Shown: positions 34,115-45,406, counted from the first letter of the stretch. The stretch is DNA of 45,416 nt from Sergeia podlipaevii (GCA_030849805.1 JASANZ010002115.1:2292-47707), one strand, 5' to 3'. Notes: generated from the letters alone by a model not told the origin. Numbers and translations are program-made.

Positions 34115-37100
34115 CTATACTTGCAACGGTCTGCTCGCGCTACGCACGATGCCATACTTCTGCGCCGGGTCACGCGCAATGGTTCCCTGATTACTCATCC
34201 ACACCACCCTCAGCGCTGCTACTTCTTCCGCGGTAAACTTCGCTTCAGCGTACGCCTCCAGTGTCATGGTGCCTTCAGACATAAGATCAGCCAGTGACCC
34301 ACCAAGACCAACCACGAGCTGCGCGACGCGGAGGTCGCGAGAAACGAGGGCGTACTCTAGTACAGGCATCTCACAGCCACGGAACGGGTTTTCGCGCACT
34401 GTGCAAACACCCTTTACTGTCATTAAGAAACGCACCGCCACTGTGTCAAGTTCCCCCGCTGCAAAGAGAAACCCAAAAAGCGTCTCGGGTGTAAAGTAAG
34501 TGCGGGGAGTCATCTGCAGCGAGTCAAACATTGCCCGCACGCGTTCCTCCTCGCGACGGTATTGCTCACTATGCTGACTGGGGCTAACGAGCGTGACGGC
34601 ACTGGATAAAAACGCATTTGGAAGCTGCAGTGATGGCGACGCTGAGGTGTCAGCAGCATCACCAGGAAACACACATGACGACCCCTTAGCTCCTTTGTAG
34701 GCCTGCAATGTTCCACAAAATGTTTTGTTGTGCACGCCAGAGGTGGGCTCAGTTGGAGAACCAACGGCAGTACCCGCAGCGGCAACAGCAGAAGTACCAC
34801 GGAAGCTTCTAAAAGCCGTGATGCTGGAGTACCGCATGGATCCCTGCCTGTGCCGCGATCGTCCAGAAAGGGATTCCACCACGTGCTGGTACTGATCATT
34901 GCGTTCCTTCACCTTATCCAGGAGCGTGCCGATACGCTGCCTAATGTAGTCCATCACAGAGGAGTCATAGAGGCCTCCTTCAAACCGATAGTGCAGTTCG
35001 TGCCAAAAGGTATTTGTAAACGTATCCAGCGCGCGTGTAAGAGCGTCGTCACGGCGCTCTAGCAACCACGTGTGTACAAGCTCTGGTAATGGGCAGCGCT
35101 CGTTCACTCCAAGCAGTTGATAAAGCGGACACACATCGCAGAGGTGCTGTGCAAGACGTACTTGGCGAAAGCAGGGCAAGGCGAGAAGCAGGAGCCGCAG
35201 CGTGCCGGAGCGCACGCGACTAAGTGGCGATTGCACCCGTGACCCCTTGGCGGCAAGAACAATCTTAAAGAGCTCTAAGTGGGCGTCGGTAGGCGAATGT
35301 CGATGCCGCACCCCACCGGTGTGCCTCAGCACAACTGCCGCGGTGGACGTTACAGTGGCCGTTGCCATCGCACCGGTGGAAGGTAAGAATGGTGCGATAG
35401 CGGAGGTGCGTTGGGATGATGCACTGGTGATGGAACCCGATAAACTTTCTCGCTTCTGCTGTTGAAGCAATGGTGATGGGTTCTCTGACGAAACCGTAAC
35501 CATTGTGCCCTTCGCCGCGATGCGGCGAAGCTCCGCGTGGCACAAAGGGGTGGTGGTAAGCGCCAGCAAAAGCAGCACGAGGTCACTCTGAAAAAGGCGC
35601 TGGAAGCGTTGCACAGCATTATTCGCAACCACGCCTGTGGCTGCAGCGGCATTGTGGCGAGTAAGTGGGCCGCCAACTTTGCCAGTCACAGCGTTTTGGG
35701 GCAACGTGGAGATCGCGCCCTCCACAAGGAAGGCCGATGTGACCAGCGGGTCCCCTTTGGTCTTCCCGTCCTCAATGCACGCAGGGTTAAAGTGGTCGCC
35801 AATACACAAGAGGATGGAGTGCTGAGATGGGTCTTTGCCGTTACGTTCCCGACGTATGCGGCGACGCACCTCGAGAAGCACACTGCAGAGCAAGGGCGAA
35901 GGAAGCAGCGGAGGGCCTTGTAAGGCGGCCTCACGCTCACGTGCCTTGCGTTCTTCACGCTGAATGCGAGCCTTAATGGCATTCTCTGCTATGAAAAGGT
36001 CTTCCTCTTCGTCCTCAAACTCTTCTTCTTCTTCTTCCTCTTGCTCTTCCTCGTCCTCCACTTGATTGCCCTTGATGTCGCCGGCGCGACCGCGCTTACC
36101 CCACTCAACAAGCATTGTCTTTGGAATGTTCATCAGTAGCCACAGCGCGAGCCGCGCGGACTCTACATTGCGGATTGAACTCAGCTGCAACGGACAGGAG
36201 GGCGTCACGCCAGCGGTGAGCAGCGCTTGCATTGTGCAGCGACCATCGGTGCTACGCACAGATGCCATTTCCTCAATTTGCCTTTCACCCAGAATAGATG
36301 ACGGGCAGTGATGGCTGCTGCTGCTGCTGACGAAATGGTGAGCAGCTGTAGAAAAAAGATACTCGTCTCTGAAGAAAAAGTTGAAATCTAAGTGGAGCGG
36401 TTCCAGCTCGTGCGGGAGCCGACCCGCGTCTACGGCGCGCACAGAAAGGAGCGAGGTGTATATAGCGGAAAGAAACGGAAAACCAGCATCCAAGTCCTCT
36501 TCGAGCCAGCGCTGCACGTGTGAGAGCGAAGGAGCAGATTTTTGTAGCAGCATAACGCGGAGAAGTGCGGGACTCCGTATAGCGGCTAGCATTAGAGCGT
36601 CCATCACTAGTACAGAGTTCATATCGTAAGCGGGCAACTTTTTGTCGTTATCGTCATTGTCATCATCTTCCTCCTCGCTACCATCGCCACCATCGCGAGC
36701 GTCATTCTCGTCCTCCTCATCTTCGTCATCTTCCGTCTCATCCTCTTCGTCGTCGTTACTGGTGTCACGATTCCTTGCGTCTTCTCTTTCAATCCTATCC
36801 ATCGTCGCGCGTCTCAACTCCTCGCGCTTGCGCTTTTCTTGTTGAAGACGTACCACTGCCAGCTGCGGGTGCACGTCTAGCAAGTGCCACTCGCCAGAAA
36901 CCGTGTCACGAGCAATGTAAAACGTGTAGTTGGGATCTGTAAAGGCGGGCACAGAAACCAGTGGTGCCTTCTGAATTCCAGAGCTGCTGCTGCGACGACG
37001 GGGTCCAATGGAGGCGCTGTGCTCAAAGATGTTGGGTTGAGTACGTGAAGTGCTTGCAATGTCCTCACTACTACTCTCCACATCTTCCTTTTCGTTTATC

Positions 37101-37951
37101 ATCCGTGGCAGCGCCGTGCTATCTAACTCACTGACGCGCTTGCTGGAGACGCCGCTGCCAGCTTCGTCCTCGCTCTGTGGGTTGCTGTCCTCCTCCTCTT
37201 CGTCCGCTTCTGGGATTTCCATGTATCCGTCCTGAAAGGCGTTGGAGCGATAAAAGTAACTAGAGCGCTTGCGAGCCGGGTCCTCAGCTCGAATGGTTTC
37301 CTCCTCGTCTTCCACTTCTTCATCCCCTTCCTCCACGAAAGAAACGACAGAGGTCGGTATCTTAGAGGGCGGCGGGGGAGGAGCCACCCAGCCGTACATG
37401 GCAGACATAACACGCTCTGCGTGAAAAGTATCACTAGACAACAAGTATGGCAACCAGTACGGTGGTGGCACCTTTTGCCGGCCTTCTTCGCTACCCGCGC
37501 CATCATCATCATCGCCTTCATCGTCCCCGGAGAGATATTCACCATCGTCTGCGGCTGCATCATCTTCGCGTTGAAGAAACCGCCGCTTGGCTACCTCGTC
37601 GTCCCCAAGCGAGCGGAGAATGTTGTCTCTCTGGATTTCACGCAGCTGCTTGCTGTATGCCGCTTCAAACCTACGACCCCAGCGAGACAGGCGCACCTGA
37701 ACAGACTGCTGCTTCTTTTCTGTTGCACCATCCTCATGACTGCACTGTTTGTTAGGCAGCACGAGAGAAATAACCGTCACTAGAGGTTTCTTCTCAGGAA
37801 GCTGCTCTGTGAACCGAGAGTCCTCTGCCTTAGTTTTCTGGTGCTGCTCTTCGTCTTCTTCGTCCTCGCTGTGGAGGCTGTTTTGTTGTAGTTGTTCTTC
37901 GCTCTCTTCAACATCACTCATTCCACTGTACTCCTCGTCCTCTGAGCTCAT
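34115..37951 (-). CDS. Very large acidic protein with degenerate ankyrin-like segments
   Basis: The protein has 1278 residues. The start is the ATG at 37949-37951 (MSSEDEEYSG); the frame is open three codons further, but only through a GTG. The N-terminal half has long Asp/Glu/Ser-rich tracts (about 1-45, 130-165, 210-280 and 390-435, including a run of mixed E and D near 650-670). Between them lie helical Lys/Arg/Glu segments (RLQQEKRKREELRRATMDRI). Three stretches look like degenerate ankyrin helices: VMDALMLAAIRSPALLRVML (about 450), MQALLTAGVTPSCPLQLSSI (about 573) and MPVLEYALVSRDLRVAQLVV (about 1194). Acidic tracts suggest histone, RNA-protein or chaperone-type interactions, but nothing diagnostic is present. 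The function is unknown; the gene is real by length and strand. Confidence 0.82.
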   Translation of the reverse strand: MSSEDEEYSGMSDVEESEEQLQQNSLHSEDEEDEEQHQKTKAEDSRFTEQLPEKKPLVTVISLVLPNKQCSHEDGATEKKQQSVQVRLSRWGRRFEAAYSKQLREIQRDNILRSLGDDEVAKRRFLQREDDAAADDGEYLSGDDEGDDDDGAGSEEGRQKVPPPYWLPYLLSSDTFHAERVMSAMYGWVAPPPPPSKIPTSVVSFVEEGDEEVEDEEETIRAEDPARKRSSYFYRSNAFQDGYMEIPEADEEEEDSNPQSEDEAGSGVSSKRVSELDSTALPRMINEKEDVESSSEDIASTSRTQPNIFEHSASIGPRRRSSSSGIQKAPLVSVPAFTDPNYTFYIARDTVSGEWHLLDVHPQLAVVRLQQEKRKREELRRATMDRIEREDARNRDTSNDDEEDETEDDEDEEDENDARDGGDGSEEEDDDNDDNDKKLPAYDMNSVLVMDALMLAAIRSPALLRVMLLQKSAPSLSHVQRWLEEDLDAGFPFLSAIYTSLLSVRAVDAGRLPHELEPLHLDFNFFFRDEYLFSTAAHHFVSSSSSHHCPSSILGERQIEEMASVRSTDGRCTMQALLTAGVTPSCPLQLSSIRNVESARLALWLLMNIPKTMLVEWGKRGRAGDIKGNQVEDEEEQEEEEEEEFEDEEEDLFIAENAIKARIQREERKAREREAALQGPPLLPSPLLCSVLLEVRRRIRRERNGKDPSQHSILLCIGDHFNPACIEDGKTKGDPLVTSAFLVEGAISTLPQNAVTGKVGGPLTRHNAAAATGVVANNAVQRFQRLFQSDLVLLLLALTTTPLCHAELRRIAAKGTMVTVSSENPSPLLQQQKRESLSGSITSASSQRTSAIAPFLPSTGAMATATVTSTAAVVLRHTGGVRHRHSPTDAHLELFKIVLAAKGSRVQSPLSRVRSGTLRLLLLALPCFRQVRLAQHLCDVCPLYQLLGVNERCPLPELVHTWLLERRDDALTRALDTFTNTFWHELHYRFEGGLYDSSVMDYIRQRIGTLLDKVKERNDQYQHVVESLSGRSRHRQGSMRYSSITAFRSFRGTSAVAAAGTAVGSPTEPTSGVHNKTFCGTLQAYKGAKGSSCVFPGDAADTSASPSLQLPNAFLSSAVTLVSPSQHSEQYRREEERVRAMFDSLQMTPRTYFTPETLFGFLFAAGELDTVAVRFLMTVKGVCTVRENPFRGCEMPVLEYALVSRDLRVAQLVVGLGGSLADLMSEGTMTLEAYAEAKFTAEEVAALRVVWMSNQGTIARDPAQKYGIVRSASRPLQV

Positions 37952-38932
37952 TGTAGCCACGTGATCAGTATATCTATATATAGTTATGTGTAGGCAAGAA
38001 TGAGTTGTGATACCTATTGCTGAGTAATATAAATATTTATATGAAGATTATGTTCATGAGAGAAAAAAAAAAGGACAATAATAACTGAAAAAAAAAAAAA
38101 CACATTCAGGATGATGAACAACAACACGGAAAGTACACTAGTAAGTAATGTCAAAAAAACGCTCCTCAAAATTTGACAAAAAAAAAGAAGAAGAAGGGTA
38201 GAACACAAGCCTCCTTCAGTATCATATATGTATTTGTGTATTGCTGATTCATATAGATGTCTCTTTTTCGAAAAATAATCGTTCCGTATATGTTGCCCTT
38301 TCCATCTCACGCACCCTCAAACCGCAAAAATATGAGAAAGAAGAACCATAGAACAAGAGACCCCCTCAAAAAAAAAAAAAAACACACACACACAAAAAAA
38401 AAAAAAAAAAACGCAGCATTAACAGAAGAAATATGTATCCGTGCGCACCACCATTTTGTTGAGCGCTGCAACTAACTAACGGATCTTCTCCACATGCAGT
38501 GCGCCTGTCCATACTACTTAGGTTTCCTAAATATCCCTCATAAATAAATAAATAAATGTATATATGTACGCGTATCGTTTTCCTAAGTGAACGTGCATAG
38601 CACGTACCAGATACACACACATATGTAATTTTTTTTTTTTATAAACACCACGGGCAAATAATAAGAGGATGAGTGTGGCATGCACTACTGCTGCTGACTA
38701 TCTCACAAAGACTCAATGCCATCGGAGTTTCTCTCATTTCTTTTATCTTTTTCATGTATACATGCATGCACGTACTTCGCAGCCCTCACGCGCGATAAGA
38801 GAAAAAATAAACTAAGGGGAGACATACATTTGTAAAGGGACAGGAAGACACACAAACACCAGTACTGTGCCTGCAAATCCTCGCCAGAAAAGCAACCACG
38901 ACATACAAAAAAAAAAAACAGCAGTAGCAGTA
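37952..38932. other. Intergenic region, about 980 nt
   Basis: AT-rich, with A-runs on the plus strand. On the minus strand a T13-CAG acceptor candidate lies near 38087-38102. A poly-A/CA/poly-A tract sits at 38368-38411. No gene is supported. Confidence 0.55.
38368..38411. repeat. A-tract with embedded (CA)n
   Basis: Fifteen or so A residues, five CA units, then another A-run. It is a simple low-complexity tract, probably length-variable. Confidence 0.85.
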
Positions 38933-39349
38933 TTAAACCTCAATAAACATCACTTCCATACCAAGAAGAATGCAGCTGAGAATACCGTACCGCATGATAA
39001 CATACAGCTGCTGATCCTGCACGTAGTCCTTGGCAGTGATCTCCAGCGAGTAGTTGACGTGCTTAGTGCAGATGACTACCACATTATACGCAAGCACAAT
39101 CAGCATGGCACTTCCCAGAGGACTATAAAGAACCGTGGAAAGCGAGGTGCACGCACCGAGTTCGGCGCAGTGCGCGGCAAGGTTGGAAGCAAACACCTGC
39201 CCCATGTAGCCACGGCGCGTGGTAGTGAGGGCTGAAATATTGCTAGAGGAAGGTGCCACAAGAGCGGAGGCAGAGGCGGCTGCACCTACAAGTCCACGGC
39301 GAGTGCCCTGGCGAACACCAGAGAGCAAGAGAGAGCGGCGAGCCAGCAT
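38933..39349 (-). CDS. Small mitochondrial membrane protein, two spans
   Basis: The protein has 138 residues. The N-terminus (MLARRSLLLSGVRQGTRRGL) is a clear mitochondrial presequence with Arg, Leu, Ser and no acids; RRGYMG at 45-50 may be near the processing site. Two hydrophobic spans are visible, at about 78-95 (LGSAMLIVLAYNVVVICT) and 117-136 (YVIMRYGILSCILLGMEVMF), joined by a short polar loop (KHVNYSLEITAKDYVQDQQ). Such small two-span proteins are typical accessory subunits of respiratory complexes or the ATP synthase in kinetoplastids, but I cannot assign one. The ATG at 39347-39349 is used because upstream codons of the frame (to 39388) translate a T-run and destroy the presequence. 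The gene is likely real despite its size. Confidence 0.8.
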   Translation of the reverse strand: MLARRSLLLSGVRQGTRRGLVGAAASASALVAPSSSNISALTTTRRGYMGQVFASNLAAHCAELGACTSLSTVLYSPLGSAMLIVLAYNVVVICTKHVNYSLEITAKDYVQDQQLYVIMRYGILSCILLGMEVMFIEV

Positions 39350-40742
39350 GTTTAGTACAAAAAAAAATGCGATCTGAGAAGATATCACCCAAGTATTCCC
39401 TTTCCTATGTATGTATATATAATGTGTTTAAAATAAAAAAGGTATTAAATCAAAGGTGAGAATGCGAGGTTGGTGGAATAACAAAAACTCAAAGATATGA
39501 TGCAAACATATAATTGCATCAAATAGAAAAATGATCGTCTCTTCATTTTACCCCTATTTACTATCTAGTATACCAGTCAACAAACCTTTTGGTTTTTAAA
39601 AATGACGCTCTATGTTAGAGTGTATATATGTCTGTATTTTCATTTTCTTAAAGATTCCGGTCTGGGATCTATGAATGACAACTTGATCTCGGTTGAAGTC
39701 TGTCTTTTCTCGGCGCATATACTCATTTCATGGCAATACCATGTATTCCTCACTCTCTAAATATAATTTTCCGTTATGGGAAGAGGGGAGAGGGAAAAGT
39801 GAAACTTGTACCAGCTGGCACACACTGCCCTCTGGTTAGTCATACTGAAAAACGAATAGATAAATAAATAAAAATAGTGCATGTGACCATGCTAGAAATG
39901 AGCAACAAAGACAACAAATAGCGTGCATACCTATAACGAAACATGAACTCCTACGCATGTCATCGCTTGTCTATATATGTATATATATGCAGTAGCACGT
40001 GAATACTGTCGCACTCGTCCCTGCATAGCCTCGCACACACGCACACGCACACACGACTGACCACCAAGAAAAGAAGCAAAAAAATATGATACTGCTGAGT
40101 GTATATCTCCACCAGCAGAAATCATTTTTGTTTTGATTTGATATACATAAGTGTGCTTCCATACAGGCGTCCATCTCTCCCCTTGTGTATGTGTGCGAGT
40201 CCACTGCATAATTACACACAGAGAGGTTATTCCTCGTGCAGCGTATGCTGACCAGATACAGTTGTGCTCAGTCTTCATTGCTGAAGGTCCAAGCAAAGAG
40301 AGGGGGGGGGGGTTACACACACACACAACCTACAACGCCTTCAATGAATCACAGCTTAAAAAAAAATTAAATAAACAGTGAAGAAGGCGACGCGTGTGTA
40401 TACACACGGTCATAACATCAAGGCATGGGTATGCGCCTTTTTTTTGTAAGAAGTAGTAACAACAAAGAAAAAAAAACACGAGTAAGAGAATAGAAAAAAA
40501 AAGAGACAGGACACGAGTGAATGACGCCCCCATATTTGCCGTCTTCATATATGCATATATCGGTGAAAGTATATAGATAAATAGAGGCAGTGAGGAGTTT
40601 TTGGACGTTCTCTCCTTGCAATTGGGTCGAGTAATTTTTTTAGTCTCTTGGTCCACCACTCAAGGGCACCCGCCGCCCAGCGCATATTTCCTTTCTGTTC
40701 CCTTCCCTTCTACAATCCCTATTTTTTTTCTTTCTGTGTATT

Positions 40743-40760
40743 TGTGTGTGTGTGTGTGTG
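40743..40760. repeat. (TG)n microsatellite
   Basis: Nine TG units on the plus strand, within the long gap. Confidence 0.85.
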
Positions 40761-41269
40761 CTTTGTTGTCTTCGCGGATGCACGGCAATGGAGTGTTGAC
40801 TAAGAAAAAGGGAGGGGGAAGGACATTGGTTCATAAAAAAAACTTCTGGTCCTGAGTATTTTCAAGCAATATATTCTTGCCCACGTACTCATTTATTGTT
40901 TCAACACAGTACACAGATCATAGCGACCTAGCCGCCGAAGTATTAAAAAAATCTCCCTCGAACTCCATGAAACAGGTCAACCTAAGAGAAAAGAATAGAG
41001 CAACAAGACTCATTTCCTTCAGCCTCATATACACACACACAGAAAAAAAAAAAAAACACCGCAGTCACACAAAAACACATGAAAATAGTAATTATAAACC
41101 CACCACCCCCCCCCTCGTCCTTCATGCAAGGTTTGCCACGATATAGTTAAAATCCTCATGAGTGTCGTTTAGCATTTGTACACGTATATCCTATTCTTTC
41201 TCGTTCACTCCTCTCCCCTCTCCTTGCTCAAAGATATAGCAAGCTTTGCTTTCCCCCACTTTTTCGTTC

Positions 41270-41289
41270 TTCTCTCTCTCTCTCTCTCT
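41270..41289. repeat. (TC)n microsatellite
   Basis: About ten TC units on the plus strand, within the long gap. This is pyrimidine-rich on the strand opposite to the genes, so it is unlikely to be a splice signal for them. Confidence 0.85.
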
Positions 41290-42606
41290 GCGTCATCAGC
41301 AAACATTGACTGCAACCTTGCATCCTCTTTCCCTCCCCCCCCCACCTTCCCTCAGTGTGCGGCATCACTTTTTGGATAGAGGAAAAATAAATAAAGAAAA
41401 AAAGATGAGGGAGGCAACCTATGCCAATATTAACAGTTTGCTTTTGCTTACGCAACCTGCTCACCATTAACATGTACTATTGGTATTCATATATTCCACT
41501 TTCCCCCCCTCCCCCTCCTCCTTCCCAAAAAAAAAAAAAGCGCTTGCGGTTAGCGCCGCTAAGGGGCAAAAGATGAATATCCTCAAAGAAAGAAAGGAGG
41601 AGGCTTTACAATAAAATAGAAAGCGATCAAACAAGAGGAAAGGCGGTACCAAAGAGAAGAAGAAGACACACAAAGCGAAGGAGAAAGAATATCCCAAATT
41701 CCCTAAAAAGTCATGTATATATTGTAATGTAAAATTATGAGTGGCAGCCGTATCATAAATAAAAGGATGTAAAAAAAAAAAAATTGTAACTGCCACTGTG
41801 TCAAAAGAAAAAAAAAAATGCATAAAAGCGGCTACTACTTCATATTTTCCTCTCTTTTTTATTTGTCTTTTTTTATTCGCGCCCGCGCTGACCTCTCGCT
41901 GTATATATCAATGGTTATACATTTCTCCTCTTCCGTTCGGTCCGTCAGTACACCACATCTCGAACCTCACTAGCGCTACTGACATACTCGTGCTCTAGCT
42001 AATGTCAACTAGCCAAAGTCGTTTTTTTTTTTAAATGAATTCAAAGAACGAGATTGCGCAGCACAAGTTGTAGGATCTCAAAATAGTGTACTAGTGGAGA
42101 AAAAAAAACAAGAAGAGAAACTAATGGAAAGAGAGGTTACAGGGAGTGCGCTAGTTGGTAGCAATATTGCGTTCTTATTTGGGCCTTCTCCTTCCTTTTT
42201 TTTCGCGCGTGTGATTTGGAGGAGAGCACCTCACATGTACTGTTACTTTACAAAAATACGTACTATTTATCTTTTTTTCTTTTACACTGAATCACTTAAT
42301 ACATCCCGATTGCCTTTTTTTGTGTCTTTACCACGCAAGAATTCTTCATTTTTCCTTCCCTTTTCTCTTTTTCAGGCAGACCTTCTCTTACAAAATGGTA
42401 GGGAATGACATAGAAAGCAAGAACCTCTCACAAAAAAAATCAAAAACTTGAGAAAAACTGCACTCTAAAAAGAAACACAGAAAAGAAAAAAAAAAGAGAA
42501 AAAAATTATTCACTCATACTGCATTTCACCTACAAAAGAAAAGGCACTTGTTCAATTTCCTTTTTCTTCGTTTTGCGAATAGAGTGCGTTTTTTCTATAA
42601 CAAGGA

Positions 42607-42614
42607 TATATACA
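42607..42614 (-). promoter_or_regulatory. UGUAUAUA Pumilio motif in the predicted PUF 3' UTR
   Basis: Plus-strand TATATACA, so the transcript reads UGUAUAUA about 490 nt after the PUF stop codon. It matches exactly the target predicted from the eight PUF repeats of the gene just upstream. Confidence 0.5.
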
Positions 42615-42791
42615 CCGTATACAGGTACAATACAATCCATGCGTATTGAACATATATATAATAAAAAAGAACAAAAATAAAGAAAATGAACATAAAAAAG
42701 CGGTAAAAAATCAGGTAAAAAATAATAATAATAACTAAAATAAGGTACAAAAAAAAAGCGTAAATTAACATATCCTTAGCTTTTAAATTTG

Positions 42792-42799
42792 TATTTACA
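42792..42799 (-). promoter_or_regulatory. UGUAAAUA Pumilio motif in the predicted PUF 3' UTR
   Basis: Plus-strand TATTTACA, so the transcript reads UGUAAAUA about 300 nt after the PUF stop codon. It fits the general UGUANAUA Pumilio consensus and pairs with a second site 185 nt further along. Confidence 0.5.
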
Positions 42800-43099
42800 A
42801 TCACTCCCAGTACCTTTTTTTTTTTTTTACAAGTAGTGAAGATATTTTGTTAAATCGCAATCGCGCTCTGGCTCCTTTACATTCAACAATTTATCTTCAT
42901 CTTTGTTTTCCTTCCTTTTATAAATAGTATTTGACGTAGTTCGTGTCCTGAGCACTTTAGCTCGCAGCTACATGAAGTATCAGCGTAAATGCATGCATAT
43001 TGTGAAGAACAAGCAAAGAAAACGTTCAATGGTGTATTTTGTGTATTGCGTATTCTCTCAAATCATAACAAAAATAAAAGTAAAGAGAAATGATATATA

Positions 43100-45406
43100 T
43101 TACTTGACATCTGGAACCTCATCGCTGGGAGGCTTCACGAGATTCCTTCTGGTGAGCCGCTGGACGATGGGGCGACCAAAGGTGTATGTACGAATTGGGA
43201 TGACAAACTTCTGAATGTTATCCACAAGCTTCACAAATTCCTCTACCTCTGAAGCATCGAGCACACGCTGCACAACGTAGTTGGCAAACTGATCGTTCAT
43301 CATTTGGCACAGCATACTCGGCTGGCCCAGCCCAATCGAGTGCACCTCATCAATGATTCCTAGCGCAGCGTCCTTCAACTCCCGATTCTTCTCTTTGTTG
43401 TAGTCCTTGCCACCCTCCTTCCGGTTGTTGGAAGACCATCCCTCCTGCGCATTTGCCATTGCAGCAGTCGTGGTCGTGGAGCGCTTGTATTCCACCACCT
43501 CAACCTTCGGCACGTTCTGGTCAGCAAAGTCGGCGCACATGTACATAATGAGCTCCATGCGCTGGGCAGGAGCGGAACGGGCGTAAAGCTTTTCCATCAC
43601 GTTGGAGGCAAATTTTTGCTTGCTGAAGTCAAAGAAGCGTGGCTTGAGCGCTGCATATATGCGCTCAATCTTCTTCTCATCAGTGACGTGCTGGAGGATG
43701 TGCTGAATGACGTAATTGCCGTACTGGTCCTTGGCGAGGGTGTCAACGCCACGAAGAAGTTCGCTGAAGATGGTCTCCTCTTGCTCAGGGCAGTGCTCCA
43801 TAATGCACTGGATCACACGGCATCCATACGCGTGAGTCGCAAGCTCCATGACGCGGCCGGAGAAGGCGGCGATAATGAAACCGCAACGCTTGGGGATCAC
43901 CTCGACACACTTCTGCACGACGTGATTACCATTCTGATCCTGAATGCACTTGGCTTCGTTACCCTCGAGTTCACTCAAGATCACGTCAAGGCCCTCCTCT
44001 GGCATCACCTCAATGCACTTCTGAATGACACGGCAGCCGTATGTCTGGAGCGTGAGGTTCACGACGTTGCCCTTTAGGCGGCTCGCGGCATACGTCAGTT
44101 GATTGACATTTCCAGTGTCCAGCATCTTCTGAAGAACATAGTTGCCAAAAATGTCAGTGACGAGGTCGAGAGGGGACTCAAAGATCTCATGGAATAAATC
44201 ATCGATCTCCTGAGGTGCAGCCTTGTCCACGGCACTTTGAATGAAGCGGCTACCTTCCTGATCCTTGGCAAACTCCACCGCGTATCCCTTGATGTCGCCA
44301 AGCTGCCAATGGTTGGCACTCTTCGCTGCTACATCAGCACGGAACTGCTGGAGACGCTGGGAGCAGGCTTGGAAACGCGCTGCATTGCCGCCTGCACCGC
44401 TGTTTACTCCACCACGACCACCCCTGTAGCCTCCGCGCCCGCCACTACCGCGGCTGTTGCCACCGAAGCCTGCGCCGCCACGGCGACCACCACCATTGCG
44501 GCCAGCAGGACCTTGTCCTCCATTGCCCCCACCCTTGACATTGTTGCTGCCGTGGTGTGGGTAATGACCGCCCTCGCCAATAGCGCCGTATTCGTCGACC
44601 AGCATATAAGGGTTAAGGCCCTCCTGATTGTAGTAACCACCCGCGGGGGCGTAGAGTCCAAAGGAGTTGATAGGCTCTTGTGTGTAGTACTGCTGAGTAG
44701 CAATGCGGTTACCGCCAGTGCCACGACCGGTGGGCAGCGCACCTTGGTTCTGTCCCATCATGAAACCGGCGTCAGACGCCTGATTCATGGGTATTTGGCC
44801 GTGTGCGTATGCACGAAGAGTGCTCGGTGTGGCAGTTGCCAAAGGAGTGGGGGCATAAGCGGCAAAGAACTGCGTGTTGGGGCTAATCATGTTGTCGCTG
44901 AGAACCTGCGCGGCATATGGATTCATTACCTGTTCCTCGTGAGTCTCCTTGAGATTTTGAGCATCAAGCTCGAGGTGCATGCCGGGCTTTCGAGATGGCA
45001 TCGCAGCTTCCGCTCCTGTGGCGGCACCAGACACGCGCAAGTGGGCTGGCATATTCTCAGCGGTAACGCCGGCAATAGGGGCCGTCTCCCAGGGAGCCTC
45101 TAAGTTATTAAGACTTTCCTGAACATCGATCGAGGGCAGCGGGGGCGGAGCACGTGGGTCTCTCTGTACCTTGCTATGATACCAGTAGAAGTACTCCTGC
45201 GAGCGACGCATCTCCTCAGTGGGATCACGGTTGCTGTTGAGAAACAAAATGAAATCCACGGGAGTAAACCGAGGTGCAGGGGGCATGAACTGCCTCTGTC
45301 CAAACCCAGCAGGGGCCGCAAATCCGCCTCCGCGTCCACCGGTTGTCAGCCGCTGCTGCTGCTGCTGCACAGCCCTATCGTCGTCCCAGCTCTGCTCCAT
45401 GTACAT
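43100..45406 (-). CDS. Pumilio-type PUF RNA-binding protein with RGG region
   Basis: The protein has 768 residues. The PUF domain (about 370-755) has eight repeats, each with the RNA-contact pentad visible: SRFIQ (386), NYVLQ (422), CRVIQ (458), NHVVQ (494), CRVIQ (529), NYVIQ (564), SNVME (601) and NYVVQ (709). Under the established PUF code these read A, U, A, U, A, U, G, U from repeat 1 to 8, so the target should be 5'-UGUAUAUA-3'. An insert of about 60 residues (633-690) separates repeats 7 and 8. A Gly/Arg-rich RGG region (about 292-335) precedes the domain, and the N-terminus has a Gln run and a block [23 protein letters not shown] proteins control mRNA stability and translation. The first in-window ATG is 45404-45406, with another two codons later; the frame stays open to the window end, so a longer N-terminus is possible. 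Confidence 0.93.
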   Translation of the reverse strand: MYMEQSWDDDRAVQQQQQRLTTGGRGGGFAAPAGFGQRQFMPPAPRFTPVDFILFLNSNRDPTEEMRRSQEYFYWYHSKVQRDPRAPPPLPSIDVQESLNNLEAPWETAPIAGVTAENMPAHLRVSGAATGAEAAMPSRKPGMHLELDAQNLKETHEEQVMNPYAAQVLSDNMISPNTQFFAAYAPTPLATATPSTLRAYAHGQIPMNQASDAGFMMGQNQGALPTGRGTGGNRIATQQYYTQEPINSFGLYAPAGGYYNQEGLNPYMLVDEYGAIGEGGHYPHHGSNNVKGGGNGGQGPAGRNGGGRRGGAGFGGNSRGSGGRGGYRGGRGGVNSGAGGNAARFQACSQRLQQFRADVAAKSANHWQLGDIKGYAVEFAKDQEGSRFIQSAVDKAAPQEIDDLFHEIFESPLDLVTDIFGNYVLQKMLDTGNVNQLTYAASRLKGNVVNLTLQTYGCRVIQKCIEVMPEEGLDVILSELEGNEAKCIQDQNGNHVVQKCVEVIPKRCGFIIAAFSGRVMELATHAYGCRVIQCIMEHCPEQEETIFSELLRGVDTLAKDQYGNYVIQHILQHVTDEKKIERIYAALKPRFFDFSKQKFASNVMEKLYARSAPAQRMELIMYMCADFADQNVPKVEVVEYKRSTTTTAAMANAQEGWSSNNRKEGGKDYNKEKNRELKDAALGIIDEVHSIGLGQPSMLCQMMNDQFANYVVQRVLDASEVEEFVKLVDNIQKFVIPIRTYTFGRPIVQRLTRRNLVKPPSDEVPDVK

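Larger units (their letters stand above)
39350..43099. other. Very long intergenic region, 3.75 kb
   Basis: This is the largest gap, between the PUF gene (upstream in transcription) and the small membrane protein. It is mostly AT-rich with simple repeats: a G9 run (40302-40310), (TG)n at 40743-40760, and (TC)n at 41270-41289. Two Pumilio-type motifs lie close to the PUF stop. Short frames exist on both strands, all with Phe/Leu or Lys bias. Part is probably a long PUF 3' UTR; an unrecognised non-coding RNA cannot be excluded. Confidence 0.55.

Noticed and set aside
37952..37960. Start three codons upstream for the acidic protein
   Set aside because: The first codon of that version is GTG, not ATG; the first ATG is at 37949-37951.
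41467..41823. 118-residue minus-strand frame in the long gap
   Set aside because: Phe-rich and derived from A/G-rich plus-strand sequence; no domain or conserved feature is visible.
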